From NCBI RefSeq assembly GCF_000275845.1, contig NW_006766893.1, positions 513,511 to 575,002 of the forward strand: 61,492 nt of DNA. Reading direction: 5' to 3'. Origin of the DNA: Dichomitus squalens LYAD-421 SS1 (taxonomy: Eukaryota; Basidiomycota; Agaricomycetes; Polyporales; Polyporaceae). Each line of letters starts with the position of its first letter. Positions within the stretch are counted from its first letter, which is position 1. The translations under genes were made by a program, and so were the position numbers. Of this stretch, positions 1 to 10,996 are shown in pieces. Below the pieces are notes generated by a model. It saw only the letters and a program-made list of their open reading frames with translations. It was not told where the DNA came from and did not search any database.

Positions 1-247
1 ACTATGGTACATGTGACTAACCACTCTTCGATTAGTCATGGACACTTCTCTGTAGTATATAAGAACTTCAGATTGTGTCCTCCCTCTTCAGTCTTTCCTT
101 ACTGACTGAAGAGTGAGTACTTCGTTACCTTTACCTCTAACTTGTAGTTACTTACTTAACCTTTGTAGTCTTGCTTCGACTCTAGGTACAGTTCGTTGCT
201 GCAATATAGTCTTTCCTTACTGACTGAAGATCTTGCTTCGACTCTAG
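1..247. repeat. AT-rich segment with two interleaved direct repeats, possible LTR fragment
   Basis: No gene is visible. A 23-nt motif (AGTCTTTCC...CTGAAGA) occurs at 90-112 and again at 208-230. A 17-nt motif (TCTTGCTTCGACTCTAG) occurs at 169-185 and 231-247. The first motif is partly self-complementary (CTTCAGT...ACTGAAG). A TATA-like string (GTATATAAG) near 56 followed by a CT-rich stretch resembles the promoter/R part of a fungal LTR. The 5' end lies outside the window, so the element identity is a guess. Confidence 0.3.
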
Positions 248-770
248 TCGGATCTAATCTTTGTCTTCACAGCCCCGAGTTTATCAAGAACATCTAGATG
301 CGCATGATCAGCCAACAGCACGAGCGACGGTGGTGAGTCCGCATAAGCCGACGGACGCACTTGGTCCAACAAGAATGCAACGATAGTTGGGGGCTTCGCG
401 GTGACCTGGCGCGGGAAGTCGAGTGCCCTGAGCAGAGGTGGAGCACGGAGGAAGGCTGGGAAGAGCGCGAGGAAGCTGTGCAGCTGCGACATCGAAAGGA
501 GCTTCGTCGGATGCATGTAGTACCAGTGGCCCAGCTCGTGTGCTAAGTGCTTGATGTGGAAGTAGTGGGGTCTGAGCAACGATTAGGACGGGAAAGAACG
601 TGGACGCACTGAGGACTGCTTCGACCTCTTCAAACTTGCTCTGTATGATGAATGTATCAAAGATGACGATGTACTTGCTCTACATATGTTCAGCCGCCAA
701 TCAGCACTCCGATTCCACGGTACCACGACAACGCAGCTTACCCAATGCAAGTGCAAACCACGCTAAGTTA
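248..770 (-). pseudogene. Inverted partial copy of the STE24 CAAX-protease gene
   Basis: The minus strand carries a recognisable but truncated copy of the STE24 gene found at 4843-7165. It corresponds to about 6330-6810 of that gene: end of exon 4, intron 4, exon 5, intron 5, exon 6, intron 6 and the first bases of exon 7. The HELGH zinc-binding motif and the following MHPTKLL stretch are preserved in the open part (579-244). The exon 5 part is degraded, and the homology ends a few codons into exon 7. Introns are copied along with exons, so this is a DNA-level duplication, not a retrocopy. Most differences I checked are transitions, several at CpG. The copy lacks both protein ends and the EXXXD zinc ligand, so it should not make an active protease. 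Confidence 0.8.
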
Positions 771-1230
771 GCTGTCTACAGGTAGTTTCGTTTACTCAAA
801 GCCTAAAATGATTGCTAGTCACGCCTCCGGACAGACTCCGGATACACATCTATTCGCAGTTACTCGCCCCTGAAACAGGAGGGCCTCAAACGCGGTGCGA
901 GTCAGGAGGATTGAAGGAGGGACAGACAGGGATACATGTGTTTGCCTCGCGTGAGCAGAGTTGGTCATGTACACAAGCCATCGGCCCTAGTCTTGCTGTG
1001 ACCGCAAGAACACGTAGGCTTTCCGGCTGTTTCAACCGCGATGAGTGTTCCAGTCTCGTCAGCGGGCTACACTCGTCGATGGGACACGATCGCGGGGCTC
1101 AGGACTTGCGAGGGTTGAGCCAGGAGACCCCACGTAGCCATGCTCGGACGCGGTGGAGGCCAAGCCCCTACAAAGAAAGCTACAAACAAGGACAAGCGAG
1201 CAAGAGGAGGAGGTGATGAGTGCGTCGGGC

Positions 1231-1265
1231 GAGCGGCCCGTAGCGAGAGCGCCTACGGGCCGCTC
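1231..1265. repeat. 13-bp perfect hairpin in the 771-1559 gene-free stretch
   Basis: GAGCGGCCCGTAG at 1231-1243 is the exact reverse complement of 1253-1265, with a 9-nt loop. The surrounding 771-1559 stretch contains open frames on both strands, but none that I recognise and none with a convincing start and splice pattern. I see nothing else there. Confidence 0.5.
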
Positions 1266-1559
1266 GAATGGACCTTTGGCGCCGGCCTCTCTCGCATTCC
1301 GCCGGCCCCCATACTCAGACGATAGGTATGTAAAAAACATCGGAATGCCTGCCGTGCAGTCCCGCAGGTGCGAGTCAAGCTCGGGTGAGCAATTCTCCAG
1401 TTTTCTGATATCAGTTGCAGTTTCTAGACGTCTTATTGGAAGAATAGCCACCGACCCTTTCTGACCAAGCCTTACGCTAGTACGCGGGCACCGGAATCAT
1501 CATAAGAAGCTGCTCAAGCTCTCTCGGCGACATCAATTTTGGCCTGAGTCTGGAAACCG

Positions 1560-2591
1560 ATGACACCTCACAACGTGACGATCGAGCTTGTCGAGAGGCT
1601 GACAGGTTGGCAGACCACCTTCGCACCCCTGTGCCAGTGCAGTGGTCTCATGGCTCTAACAATGCTCTAGAGCCGCTCACCGAGGAGGCCGTCCAGCTCT
1701 TTACGAGCTTGGTGGTAGGATGTGAGTGCGAGGCCAACCTAGTGCATGCTACTGTCGAGTTGACAATTCATGTGCAGATCCGTGTATGATGGCCCTCACT
1801 GGCGGAGCCTGGAGCATTCTCCCGGACTTTGGCAGGGCCACAGTCCGCTCCCTCGTCTTGTGTCCGGGGGCATCGCACATGTTCACCGCGCGGGACGAGA
1901 CCGGGTCCTTGGTCGGCTTTGCCCTGTTTTCACTCCCTGGAGAGCCGTCCATGTACGTCTGTTGAGTTTCTGCGTTCTTGTGGTGAGGGTTCTAGCTGTA
2001 TTCGGATAGGCAGGGAACACATGAGAAGGATGACATGTCGGAGTAATGAGCAAGCTGTCGCCGGAAGGGAGACAGTACTTCGCAGAGGTGAGGAGTGTAA
2101 ACGTTGGCCGCTTCAATCAAGTTGACGCATCTTGTCACTTGCGTTTATCAAGATAGGGAAGGACATTCCACGATCCAAGGACAAACTGTTTGGGATTGAA
2201 GCCGCAGAGCGTAACACGTATTGGTGCAGTCGCGCAATGGTGCGTGCCGATTATCAGGGAAAGGGCGTAGCGAAGGCGATGTTCGAGATTGCGTTTGGGG
2301 AGGTGTGCAATCCATACTTGACATATACATACCGTGTCGCGTACGGGCCTGACACACATGCGGAATCCACGCAGCGAAGACTGGAGCTACAGTGACACTG
2401 ACCACAACAAACATCCGGAACGTATGTGTCATTAGAGATTCAGAGCTTCCTACAAGCAGCGGATGATCATCCTCAAACAGGTACCCGTTTACGAGAAGAT
2501 CCATGGGTGGCGCCTATCACCCGAATTGGTGAGTCGTAACGGGGGGACAGAAGGACCGCAAGCTGCTTACTCGAACATAGCGGTCACATAG
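1560..2591 (+). pseudogene. GNAT-family N-acetyltransferase, probably a damaged gene
   Basis: Six introns with canonical ends give a good reading of a fungal GNAT protein. It starts MTPHNVTIELVERLT (ATG 1560) and runs through EPLTEEAVQLFTSLV, YPCMMALTGG, KLSPEGRQYFAE, FGIEAAERNTYWCS and the acetyl-CoA loop region RADYQGKGVAKAMFE to VPVYEKIHGWRL. Likely introns are 1606-1670, 1722-1777, one between about 1957 and 2013, 2088-2152, 2303-2379 and 2422-2480. The problem lies near 2044: the natural reading THEKDDMSE joins MSKLSPEG only if one base is missing, because GAG TA ATG breaks the frame. An alternative splice skipping 1961-2043 restores the frame but deletes about ten conserved-looking residues. 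Its 3' end overlaps the convergent F-box gene tail to tail. The usual C-terminal strand of the family looks replaced. Likely role if active: acetyl transfer to an unknown amine. Confidence 0.6.
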
Positions 2592-4157
2592 TGCGCCAAT
2601 CGTCTCTTGAATTCTTGCGGATCCAATGGTTCCTCAACGTAGCACCCACAAAACCTAAGTGCGTCCAATGGCATGTTCGTCGCCACTCGGCGCTCGAGCA
2701 GGTCGATGATAGCGTCTGTCAGCGCCGCGTCGATGTCGAGGTAGTGGAGCTCAAGAAGGCGGACTGTACTCGAGCACGGGGCTCGTAGGGCATCAAAGAG
2801 GTTTCGGAGGCTCGGGAGCCCGCTTGAGGGCGCATATCGGAAGCTGGCCTGGAGGGTATGGAGGGGAAAGCGCTCAAAGAGCGCAATCCACATGGGGTAA
2901 GAGATGTTCCAGTCCAGATAGCAGTATATCCTGATACATGTCAGCGGCGAACTTGCAAATGCGCCAAGCAAGGTCGTCCAAGTGTCCTCGGTGACGATGG
3001 TTCCGATAGTGAGAGGCTCGCCGGAGATTTCAAGGTGCGTCCAGCGGTCCCCGTCGTCAAGCATACCGTACAGACCGATACGGTGATTGGCAAAATGAAG
3101 ATAGAGGGCGGTGTAATGGGGAATCAGATTCTGGAAGGCCAGCTGATAGGGATATATTGACCTGATGGGACTGAGGAAGCCGGAATGTCGGTCACCGATA
3201 TACTTGACATTGACAGTACATGTGGAGGGAACGATGATCCTGTCGAGCACGTATATGACTTCGCGAGGGGACCCTACGAGTTCCAGCGCTTCGAGGCGTG
3301 CGAGTAATATCGTACCGTACGCGTCATGCGGAGGCTCAAGACTGGGTGCTAGTTCTGTGTAGCTGGTTTTGAAGATCCGTAAATGAGGAGAATTTTTCAT
3401 GAGACGTAGGGTTGCGGCGACGGAGGGACCTGTCTCGGTGGCGCTCAACTGGATTACTACCTCCAGGTTTGTCAACGAGAAGGTTTCCCATGCTGGATGA
3501 GCATCTCTGAGAGTCAAGGAGCGCAAGGAAGGGAAGTGACTTGGAGAGAGGCAGAGCTCGTCGTCAACGGGGCGACTGCCTGACAAACGGTCGTAGTAGC
3601 AACAGAATAGCTGGGCTTCCTTCAGGACATCGAATCGGCCGGGAAACTGGGCTAGTACCGAGGAGGGTGGCTGGTCAAACGTCCACAGCTCTAGTCGACG
3701 GACTCTATGAATCAGAGGTCGGATCGCAATGACTGCGGCCTCGAGGTCCGCATCCTTATCATCAAGCTTTACTTGTAGAGGCGTCTCTCCGGAACGTTCC
3801 AGGAATGTGGTGAGCCAGGTCGTGTTCTTCCACCAGCCAGAGTCGACAATCGACGCCCACAGTGTAGGACAATCGAGAGCAACGCAACGCCAGTAGCGGC
3901 ACACCCACGTAACGCGAATCCATGTTGCTGCTGCTTTGGGTGTGGTACCGGAGCGGCCAGGCAATTGGGGCCAGCCCAGCAAGAGCTGTAAGACTTGGAA
4001 GATGTACGCCAGCAACTCCAGTGGAAGCCTATCGACGCTGGCCGCCTAGCAAAGAAGCGATCGATCAGTGTTACATCTGAGCACGCGATCGCGACAGAGA
4101 GTTTCGTACTGAATTTTCCGCATCCCTGAGAGTAACAACCGTGCCTTCGATATGCAT
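2567..4157 (-). CDS. F-box protein with leucine-rich-repeat-like region
   Basis: Two exons are inferred: a short first exon 4157-4110 (MHIEGTVVTLRDAENS) and a long second exon 4045-2567, separated by a 64-nt intron (4109-4046). The product is 508 residues. The motif VDRLPLELLAYIFQVLQ followed by WIRVTWVCRYWRCVALDCP is the F-box pattern of basidiomycete F-box-like proteins. The rest is leucine-rich with LRR-like periodicity (for example FPSLRSLTLRDAHPAW). F-box proteins dock targets onto SCF ubiquitin ligases; the target is unknown. The intact second exon alone would start after the F-box core, which is why I prefer the upstream start. It converges with the GNAT reading at 1560-2591. Confidence 0.8.
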
Positions 4158-4246
4158 AGATGAGCTACTGCCCGTTCGCAGGTCCGTGACTGATAGCTTG
4201 AGTTGGAGCCAGTTGTCAGACTTGATGGCTTTTGAAACCAACAATA

Positions 4247-4584
4247 GGGGTGGTCAGAGTGCACGATTACGGGGCGATTCTGGGACGATTCTGGAGGACG
4301 ATTCTGGAGGTGATTTTGTTCTCAGAATCGCGATTTTGGCAGAATCGCGCAGAATCGCAGAAGCTCCTCCGGAGGAGCTTCTGCCCTCCAGAATCGCGAT
4401 TCTGCTGTCCGCGATTCTGCCTCCCCCAGAATCCTCCCCAGAATCGCGACCATAATCGTTCCCAGAATCTTCCTTCGGTATGGGGTGGTCAGAGTAGGCC
4501 GCGATTTCGACACGATTCAGATATCAAGAATCGCCTCAGAATCGCTTGGAGAATCGCTTCAGAATCGCGCACTCTGACCTCCCC
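4247..4584. mobile_element. Non-autonomous inverted-repeat element (MITE) with TA target duplication
   Basis: The ends are a 22-nt terminal inverted repeat with two mismatches: GGGGTGGTCAGAGTGCACGATT at the left, and the right end read in reverse is GGGGAGGTCAGAGTGCGCGATT. TA flanks both ends (4245-4246 and 4585-4586), the target preference of Tc1/mariner-type transposases. The interior has no coding capacity. It is dominated by dispersed AGAATCGC / GCGATTCT units and a 28-nt perfect palindrome at 4357-4384 centred on CCGG. A third, internal copy of the end motif (GGGGTGGTCAGAGTAGG) near 4482 suggests a nested or rearranged origin. The element lies in the promoter region shared by the divergent F-box and STE24 genes. 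Confidence 0.75.
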
Positions 4585-4842
4585 TAATAAGCATCAGGTT
4601 TGGATGCTCACCTAGGGAACAAGTTGCATGTGTAGACGTCACGGGAGGGACCTCGAGCGGCAAGCCGGACCGGCCATGCCAGCGCGGCGAGATGACATAG
4701 TTCAAGTTGGCGCCCCAGATGTACGTGTCGTTCGCAAAGTGCTTTCATCGTCGTCGACGTCTTCTGTTTCTGCCTCCTCTTGCTTTGGTCTACTCTCGCA
4801 TGTTCTGAGCACGCCGCGGACTGTTGAACGGGACTTTTCACT

Positions 4843-7165
4843 ATGGACTATCTGAATGCGGGCCTGGACCTGGTGCAGTCGCGCCTCGCGTGGGTCGCGA
4901 CGGACCCATTCGATTGGAAGCTATACCTCCAGCTGACTTCTTGGGGCGTGTGCCTCTTCGAGTCTTACCTCTTGTACGCTTCCTCCTTCTGCTTTCTTCC
5001 TCGGGGCTCTCGCAGTGCTTGTGCTTGCGGCGCTTGCCATGCCGGGATGTTCTCGCATGTCTCGAATGATCGAAGCTCATGCAAACGTCTGTTAGACTTC
5101 GCCAGTTCCCGCTCTACTCCAAGACGGAGCCGCCTCCTGTGCTGAAGGACCACTTCAAGGAGGAAGTGTTCAAAAAGAGCCAGGCATACGGCAAGGACAA
5201 GGCCAAGTTCTCCCTTCTCGCCGGCTTTTACAAGCAGATCGTCGACTCGATCTTCATTCACTTCGGCATGGTCGCCTGGTCGTGGAAAGCTGGTGGATGG
5301 ATCGTCGGCAAGTTCGGTTATGGGCCAGAGTATGAGGTACGTGTACATCGTGCGCGAGGGATGATGGTGCCAGAGCGGGCGCGCATATATAACTGTAGCT
5401 TTTGGTTGGACGTCGTCGTGTCAGTGCCAGATTCTCATTGGATCCTGGTTGACTCTCTACTTGGCCAGGTCAACGGCGCATGATTGTATTAGAAGTCATC
5501 CTAGCGCATGCATTTGCTTGGGCTTGCGTTAGTGCATGCACCTTCGTATCCGCAGGTTGCCTGGATGTATGCGCCTATAGCAGTCCGTACAGGAATATGC
5601 AGTATGGTCGGCACTCTCGGGCGTATGTTCGTGCTGGTCGCTGGCCGGAATCGAGCGCGTATACTCACTGTATGCGCTCCCCATGACCTTGCCTTCCGCA
5701 TATACGCACAATTCGACTGCATTTACCCTATATTCCAGCGCATACACTCATATTCTCCCATACACAGATCACCCAATCCATCGCTTTCGCCTTCACGCTC
5801 TTCTTCCTTTCGTCGCTCCCCTCGCTCCCGCTCTCCATCTATCAGACCTTCGTTCTCGAGGAGAAGCATGGCTTCAACAAGATGACTCCGCAGCTCTTTG
5901 TCACGGACCTCCTAAAGTCGTGGGCGGTCGGCTTCGTTATCGGAGCACCCTTCCTCGCTGGATTCCTCGCGATCTTCAAATGGGCTGGAAGCAGATTCGT
6001 TCCCTGGTTGATGGCATTCTTGTATGCATTTCTCCTGCTCTCACTCCCTCCCAAGCCCCCTAGCGCGTATACCCGTAGTGACTGCTTCTATGCGGGGCGT
6101 TTCACTGATCCAAACGGATTGAAACAGGCTGATATTCCAGATGTCGATGGTTGTGCTCTACCCGACGGTCATCCAGCCGCTGTTCAATAAGCTGTCCCCG
6201 CTCCCCGAGGGCGACCTCCGCTCGCGCATCGAGGCGCTCGCGTCCAAGCTCAAGTTCCCGCTGAAGCACTTGTACGAGATTGACGGCTCGAAGAGGTCGT
6301 CGCACTCCAATGCGTACTTCTTCGGATTGCCTTGGGTGCGCTGCGTTGTCGTAGTACCGTGGAATCGGAGTGCTGATTGGCGGCTGAACATATGTAGAGC
6401 AAGCATATCGTCATCTTTGACACGCTCATCAAGCAAAGCAAGTCTGAGGAGGTCGAAGCGGTCCTCGGTGCGTCTACGTCCTCTCCCGTCCTCGTCGTCG
6501 CTCAGACCCCGCTAATGCCACATCAAATACGTAGCACATGAGCTGGGCCACTGGTACTACATGCACCCGACGAAGCTCCTTTCGGTGTCGCAGCTGCACA
6601 TCTTCAGCATCCTTGCGCTCTTCCCCGCGTTCCTACGTGCGCCGCCTCTCCTCAGGGCATTCGACTTCCCGCCTCAGGTCGCGGCGAAGCCCCCAACTAT
6701 TGTCGCATTCTTGTTGTACCAAGTGCGTTTCGCCGCCTCCTGCCGCCTCAGTACTATCGCTCGTGCTGTCAGCTGATCATGCTCATCTAGATGCTCCTGA
6801 CACCGTTGGAAGCCGTCGTGGGGATCCTGATGAACGCCGTTTCGCGCAAGTTCGAGTACGAGGCGGACCGCTTCGCGTGCGAACTCCAGAACAAGCTGGG
6901 GGACTCGAAGATGGCGGACATGGGCGACCGCCTCGGGCGCGCGCTGACTGCGCTGCATGTGGAGAACCTGAGCACCGTTTGGGTGGATTGGCTGTGAGTC
7001 CTGCTTCTTGACGATGTCGGTGGTGTAGCCGTTGTTGAGAGGCGTTTTAGGTACTCGGCGTACCACCATTCGCATCCGACGCTGACGGAGCGGTTGCGTG
7101 CGCTGGAGGGATACAAGGCCGCCGTGGCTGCTGAGAAGACTGCGGTAGAGAAAAAGGAGTTGTAA
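4843..7165 (+). CDS. STE24: STE24-type CAAX prenyl protease (M48 zinc metallopeptidase)
   Basis: Eight exons: 4843-4973, 5096-5336, 5768-6021, 6128-6335, 6398-6467, 6535-6722, 6791-6993 and 7051-7165. They give 469 residues, close to the usual length. The enzyme removes the last three residues of farnesylated CAAX proteins, such as a-factor-type mating pheromones and lamins, and sits in the ER/inner nuclear membrane. HELGH at residues 303-307 and E386xxxD390 in FEYEADRF supply the zinc ligands and catalytic glutamate. Several hydrophobic segments (for example SIAFAFTLFFLSSLPSLPL, FLAIFKWAG) fit the multi-pass fold. The C-terminus is lysine/glutamate-rich (EKTAVEKKEL), as in homologs. Intron 2 is unusually long (431 nt); the others are 57-122 nt. 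A decayed inverted copy of exons 4-6 lies at 248-770. Confidence 0.95.
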
Positions 7166-7949
7166 TCGCTCGAGTGACACCGAGTATCTTCTCGGGAGTG
7201 GGTGAGGCAGAGGTAGAGTATGGAACATCACTCTGTACCTACTTCGCATACCGCGGGCATATTTATTGGTTATCCGCACGAATTCGCAGCGCTGTGTTTA
7301 TGCGGAGTCGTCATTTGCAATGACGGTGTGGAATACGTATCGTACATACGCTAGTTGCCGACCACCCAGAAGTCCCGACAAGGACTGGTATGGCCGGCAG
7401 CATTTGTTCAAACCACGTCTTTGGTGAGGTGAGAGGTACCCGACTGTTGTACATCCCGAAGAAATTCACTGATGGGCGATACGTAGACATTGATCCGAAC
7501 ATGGCGCCTCGGGTTCACGTTATGCTGCACACAATCCCGTCCGTATGTGACCACCTCCTCTCTCGCCTAACTCAGGTTTCTGTACACGCAGGGCATAGTA
7601 TGCCCGCGGCTCATCTCAAAAATAGTGACCGTCGGGTGCGTACCTATCCGATTGTCATCCCGTTTATGTCCTCAGAGGGCCTTTGTCTCCTGCAGATCAT
7701 TGGGATGATACAACGAGCTTGACGAGGGCTGTCCTCAGGTTCACGTAAAGCATGATGCTGGGTGAAGAGCAGGTTCTCGGTCATACCCCGCTTACCCTGA
7801 GCAGACGACTATATAATGGCTCTTTGTGAGTGCTACTGTCCCCACGCCTCTGGGTCGCTGGTGTCCTCTTTTTCCAGTCGCATCTCTTTGTCCCTTACCC
7901 AGTTCAAGTCACCCTCCGAAGACATTCATCTCCCGCTAAGCAATACGCC
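7166..7949. other. Intergenic region, STE24 3' side and peptidase promoter
   Basis: No gene is supported. An open frame at 7390-7722 (+) has no family resemblance and weak codon character. A TATA-like TATATAATGG near 7810 lies about 140 bases before the peptidase start and is a plausible core promoter. Confidence 0.5.
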
Positions 7950-10006
7950 ATGTTCTCTACCAAGCGCCTTCTCGCCTTCGTCTGCTTAGGGCTGGCGTAC
8001 GCCGCCCCACAATCGGCGAACTTCCGGGTTCACGAGCAGCTCGTTGCCGCCCCCCGTGGCTTCACGTCCGTCGGGCCCGCCCCCGCTACGAAGATCATCA
8101 GCTTGCGCATCGCTCTCGCGCAGAGCGACAAGGACGGGCTCGTCGAAGCGCTGTACAGCGTGAGCGACCCGAAGAGCGCGAAGTACGGCCAGCATTTGTC
8201 TAAGGCTGAGGTACGTCTATGCCACGACTCTGCTCGCGACGGCTTCTCATGTTCATCTTTCCGTATGCTCGACAGGTCGAGGCATTCGTCGCTCCTAGCT
8301 CCGTTACCAAGGCCGCAGTGAATGCGTGGTTACAGGAGAACGGGCTGAACGCCACGAGCATCTCTCCTGCGGGAGACTGGATCGGCGTTGACATTGCCGT
8401 CAGCAAGGCGAACTCGCTGTTCGACGCTGACTTTACGACTTTCGCGTACCAGAGCTCGGGCAAGCAGGTTGTTCGAACGCTGTCGTACTCTCTCCCGGAG
8501 GCCCTGCAGGGGCACGTCGACCTTGTGCACCCAACGATCAAGTACGCACATGTCTATTGCCACACGATGTCCACCCGTTGACTCCATCGAGTAGTTTTCC
8601 CAAGCCCATCGATCTTCGCCTACCCAAGACGAAGCGGGCCTTCCACGAAATCGTTCCAATGAAGCGAGACGTGGCCTCCACCTGCGCAAACGGCACGATC
8701 CCGGCGTGCCTCCAGGATCTGTACCAGATCCCGACTACCCCAGCCACAAACAACAACAATTCGCTAGGCGTGACGGGGCTCTTCGGCAACAACGCACACT
8801 ACGCATTCCTCGAAAAATTCCTGCAGACGTACCGGCCGGACATGGATCCCACGACGAACTTCACGGTAGTCGGGATTGATGGCGGGGTCAACGACCAGGA
8901 CGGGTCTTCAGTATCTGAAGGGGTTAGTGTTCATATTACTCCAAGGTCAGTCAGTATTCACTCCCTGACCAAATCGTTCCACAGGAAGCGGACATACAAT
9001 ATACAGTCGGTGTTGCTACCGACGTCAATGTCACCTATTACTTCATTGGACCAGACGTGAATGATGACCCCACTGGGGGCTTTATAGACGAGGCAAACTT
9101 GCTTCTCAGTCTGGAGAACCCTCCGCTAGTACTCACGACGAGCTACGCGGACTCGGAGAGTGGGCTCTCCTTCGACCTAATCGAGTGAGCACTCCGATAT
9201 TTGCTATGACCTGCTCGATGATCGTGTCCTGAAAGCTTGGCAGTAAACTGTGCCGGCTGTATGCGCAGCTCGGCGCGCGCGGCACAACTATATTGTTCGC
9301 ATCCGGAGACAGCGGGCCGGGATGTCTAGAGGACAGCAGTGCGAACTTCGCGCCGACGTTCCCGTCCACCTGCCCTTAGTAAGTCTCGCGCTGCTGGCAA
9401 AAGTTCATGTAGCGACGACTGAATACGAAATTCCTTAGCGTCACTTCTGTAGGAGGCACACAGAGCTTTAGTCCGGAACAAGCGTGGCCCGGCTCTTCTG
9501 GTGGATTCTCAAACTACTTTCCGACACCCGACTACCAAGCCGCGGTCGTCTCCGCGTATCTCGCTACGCATGGAAGCAAGAATGCGGGGCGCTTCAACGC
9601 GAGCGGGCGTGCATTCCCCGACATCGCTGCGAAGGCCGACCATTTTGTCGTCCTGGAACCAGACGTGTTCTCTTTCACGGGCACGAGCGCCGCCAGCCCG
9701 ACAGTGGCGAGCATCGTCGCCTTGCTCAACGATAGGCTACTGAACGCGGGGAAGCCCCCGCTGGGCTTCCTAAACCCGTGGCTGTACTCGGAGGGCTTTG
9801 CGGCGTTCACGGATATCACCACAGGTAACAGCTCAGTTCATTGCTCTCAGAGCGATACGGCGCGAGGATTTGATGCGGAGGTTGGTTGGGATCCGGTATG
9901 TTTTACCTCGAGTGGCGGATAACTCTTGTGCTGATGCGGTCTGCGCAAGGTTACGGGCTTGGGTACCCCTCGCTTTGACAAACTAGTCTCTTTGCTTGGA
10001 TTGTGA
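7950..10006 (+). CDS. Secreted S53 (sedolisin/tripeptidyl-peptidase-like) serine protease
   Basis: Seven exons: 7950-8210, 8276-8541, 8595-8922, 8985-9184, 9244-9378, 9439-9895 and 9950-10006. They give 567 residues, a normal full length. MFSTKRLLAFVCLGLAYA is a signal peptide. A pro-kumamolisin activation domain follows (SDPKSAKYGQHLSKAE, VEAFVAPS, about residues 45-180). The catalytic domain contains SEGEADIQYTVG, where the family Glu/Asp pair is expected. It also has FASGDSGPGC with the oxyanion Asp, VTSVGGTQ, SGGFSNYF, and FTGTSAASPTVAS with the nucleophile serine. The C-terminal GWDPVTGLGTPRF is the calcium-binding region typical of the family. Such enzymes are secreted at acidic pH and release tripeptides from protein. 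The segment around EADIQY is shorter than the common ExNLDIQY pattern and deserves a check. Confidence 0.93.
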
Positions 10007-10996
10007 GCGTACTTCGCAGCCCGTTTGTGACGTTTGTGTGGTACAGGAGCAATCACTTCCTTGCTGGCGTGACACTTGAGCGAGGTAAACGGTTTGACTT
10101 GAGTGGAACAGACAGTCGAAACAGGCGCCGGAAAGCCCACGCCGCAGCATGATCCCCCAGACTACCAGTAGGGCCTGCTCGCGCGAGTTGACCATATGTA
10201 TCCCTGTCTGTTCCTTCTCTGATTGCTTCTAGCACGTGGACAGCCGCCTCGCTTTCAAAGTCCCTACTACGATCTCTCCTCTCGAGTGACTTTTGTCCAT
10301 GATTGCGGTGTTTCGGTGATTTTTGAGCGAGCCCTCCGCGTCGCTTGGATGTCCGGGCGATTACAATGGCGGAAAAGGAGACCCTCGATCATGGAATTGA
10401 ATTCTCTTGAACGCAGCGGATCCATAGAAACAACCGCTACGATTTCAAGTCGTACGGGGGGAGCTGGACCAACTTCAAGTTAGTGATTGCCAATGAAGAC
10501 ATGTTCGATCCTCACAAAAGGGGCATCTCAACACAGTTCAATGTGCTAATAGTTCGCAAGGGTAAACAAGGCAAGAAAAGTGGAAACGAAAGAAATGGAC
10601 AAATGAGGTACGTCAGCAACTCCATCGATGCTGATTATCACTCAGCGGCGCGGTCAGCTCCGGTCTGGTATACCGCTTCAAGTGGTCGCGAAGAGATTAG
10701 TGAGTTTTTGGCTCCTTTCCTGAAGTTTATCATTCCTCGTGACATATGAAGGCACGTAGATAATTGCAATTTTGTATTCATTAGTTCGACTTGGTACACC
10801 ACCACCCTCAGCGCACGTAAGTCCGAGTCCTCGGAGTAGGGAGCGTTGAAGAGCTGGACATGACCTGCACGGTCTTCGCTCTTCATACCACCGTCAAGAC
10901 GGAGGTATTTCCAACCCGTATCAAATGTCAACTAGATTTTCAATCACGGATATCAACCTGAGATAGCATATAAATTCCAGAGAAGGAGCGGCCGAG
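10007..10996. other. Intergenic region with one unassigned open frame
   Basis: A plus-strand frame open from about 10410 to 10749 encodes roughly 113 residues, including NNRYDFKSYGGSWTNFK and ANEDMFDPHKRGIST. It reads like protein but has no clear start or family, and it could be the 3' remnant of a lost gene. The remainder of the stretch shows nothing recognisable. Confidence 0.35.

Noticed and set aside
4240..4615. Plus-strand ORFs across the AATCGC-rich block
   Set aside because: They are made of repeated AGAATCGC units inside a transposon-like element and have no protein character.
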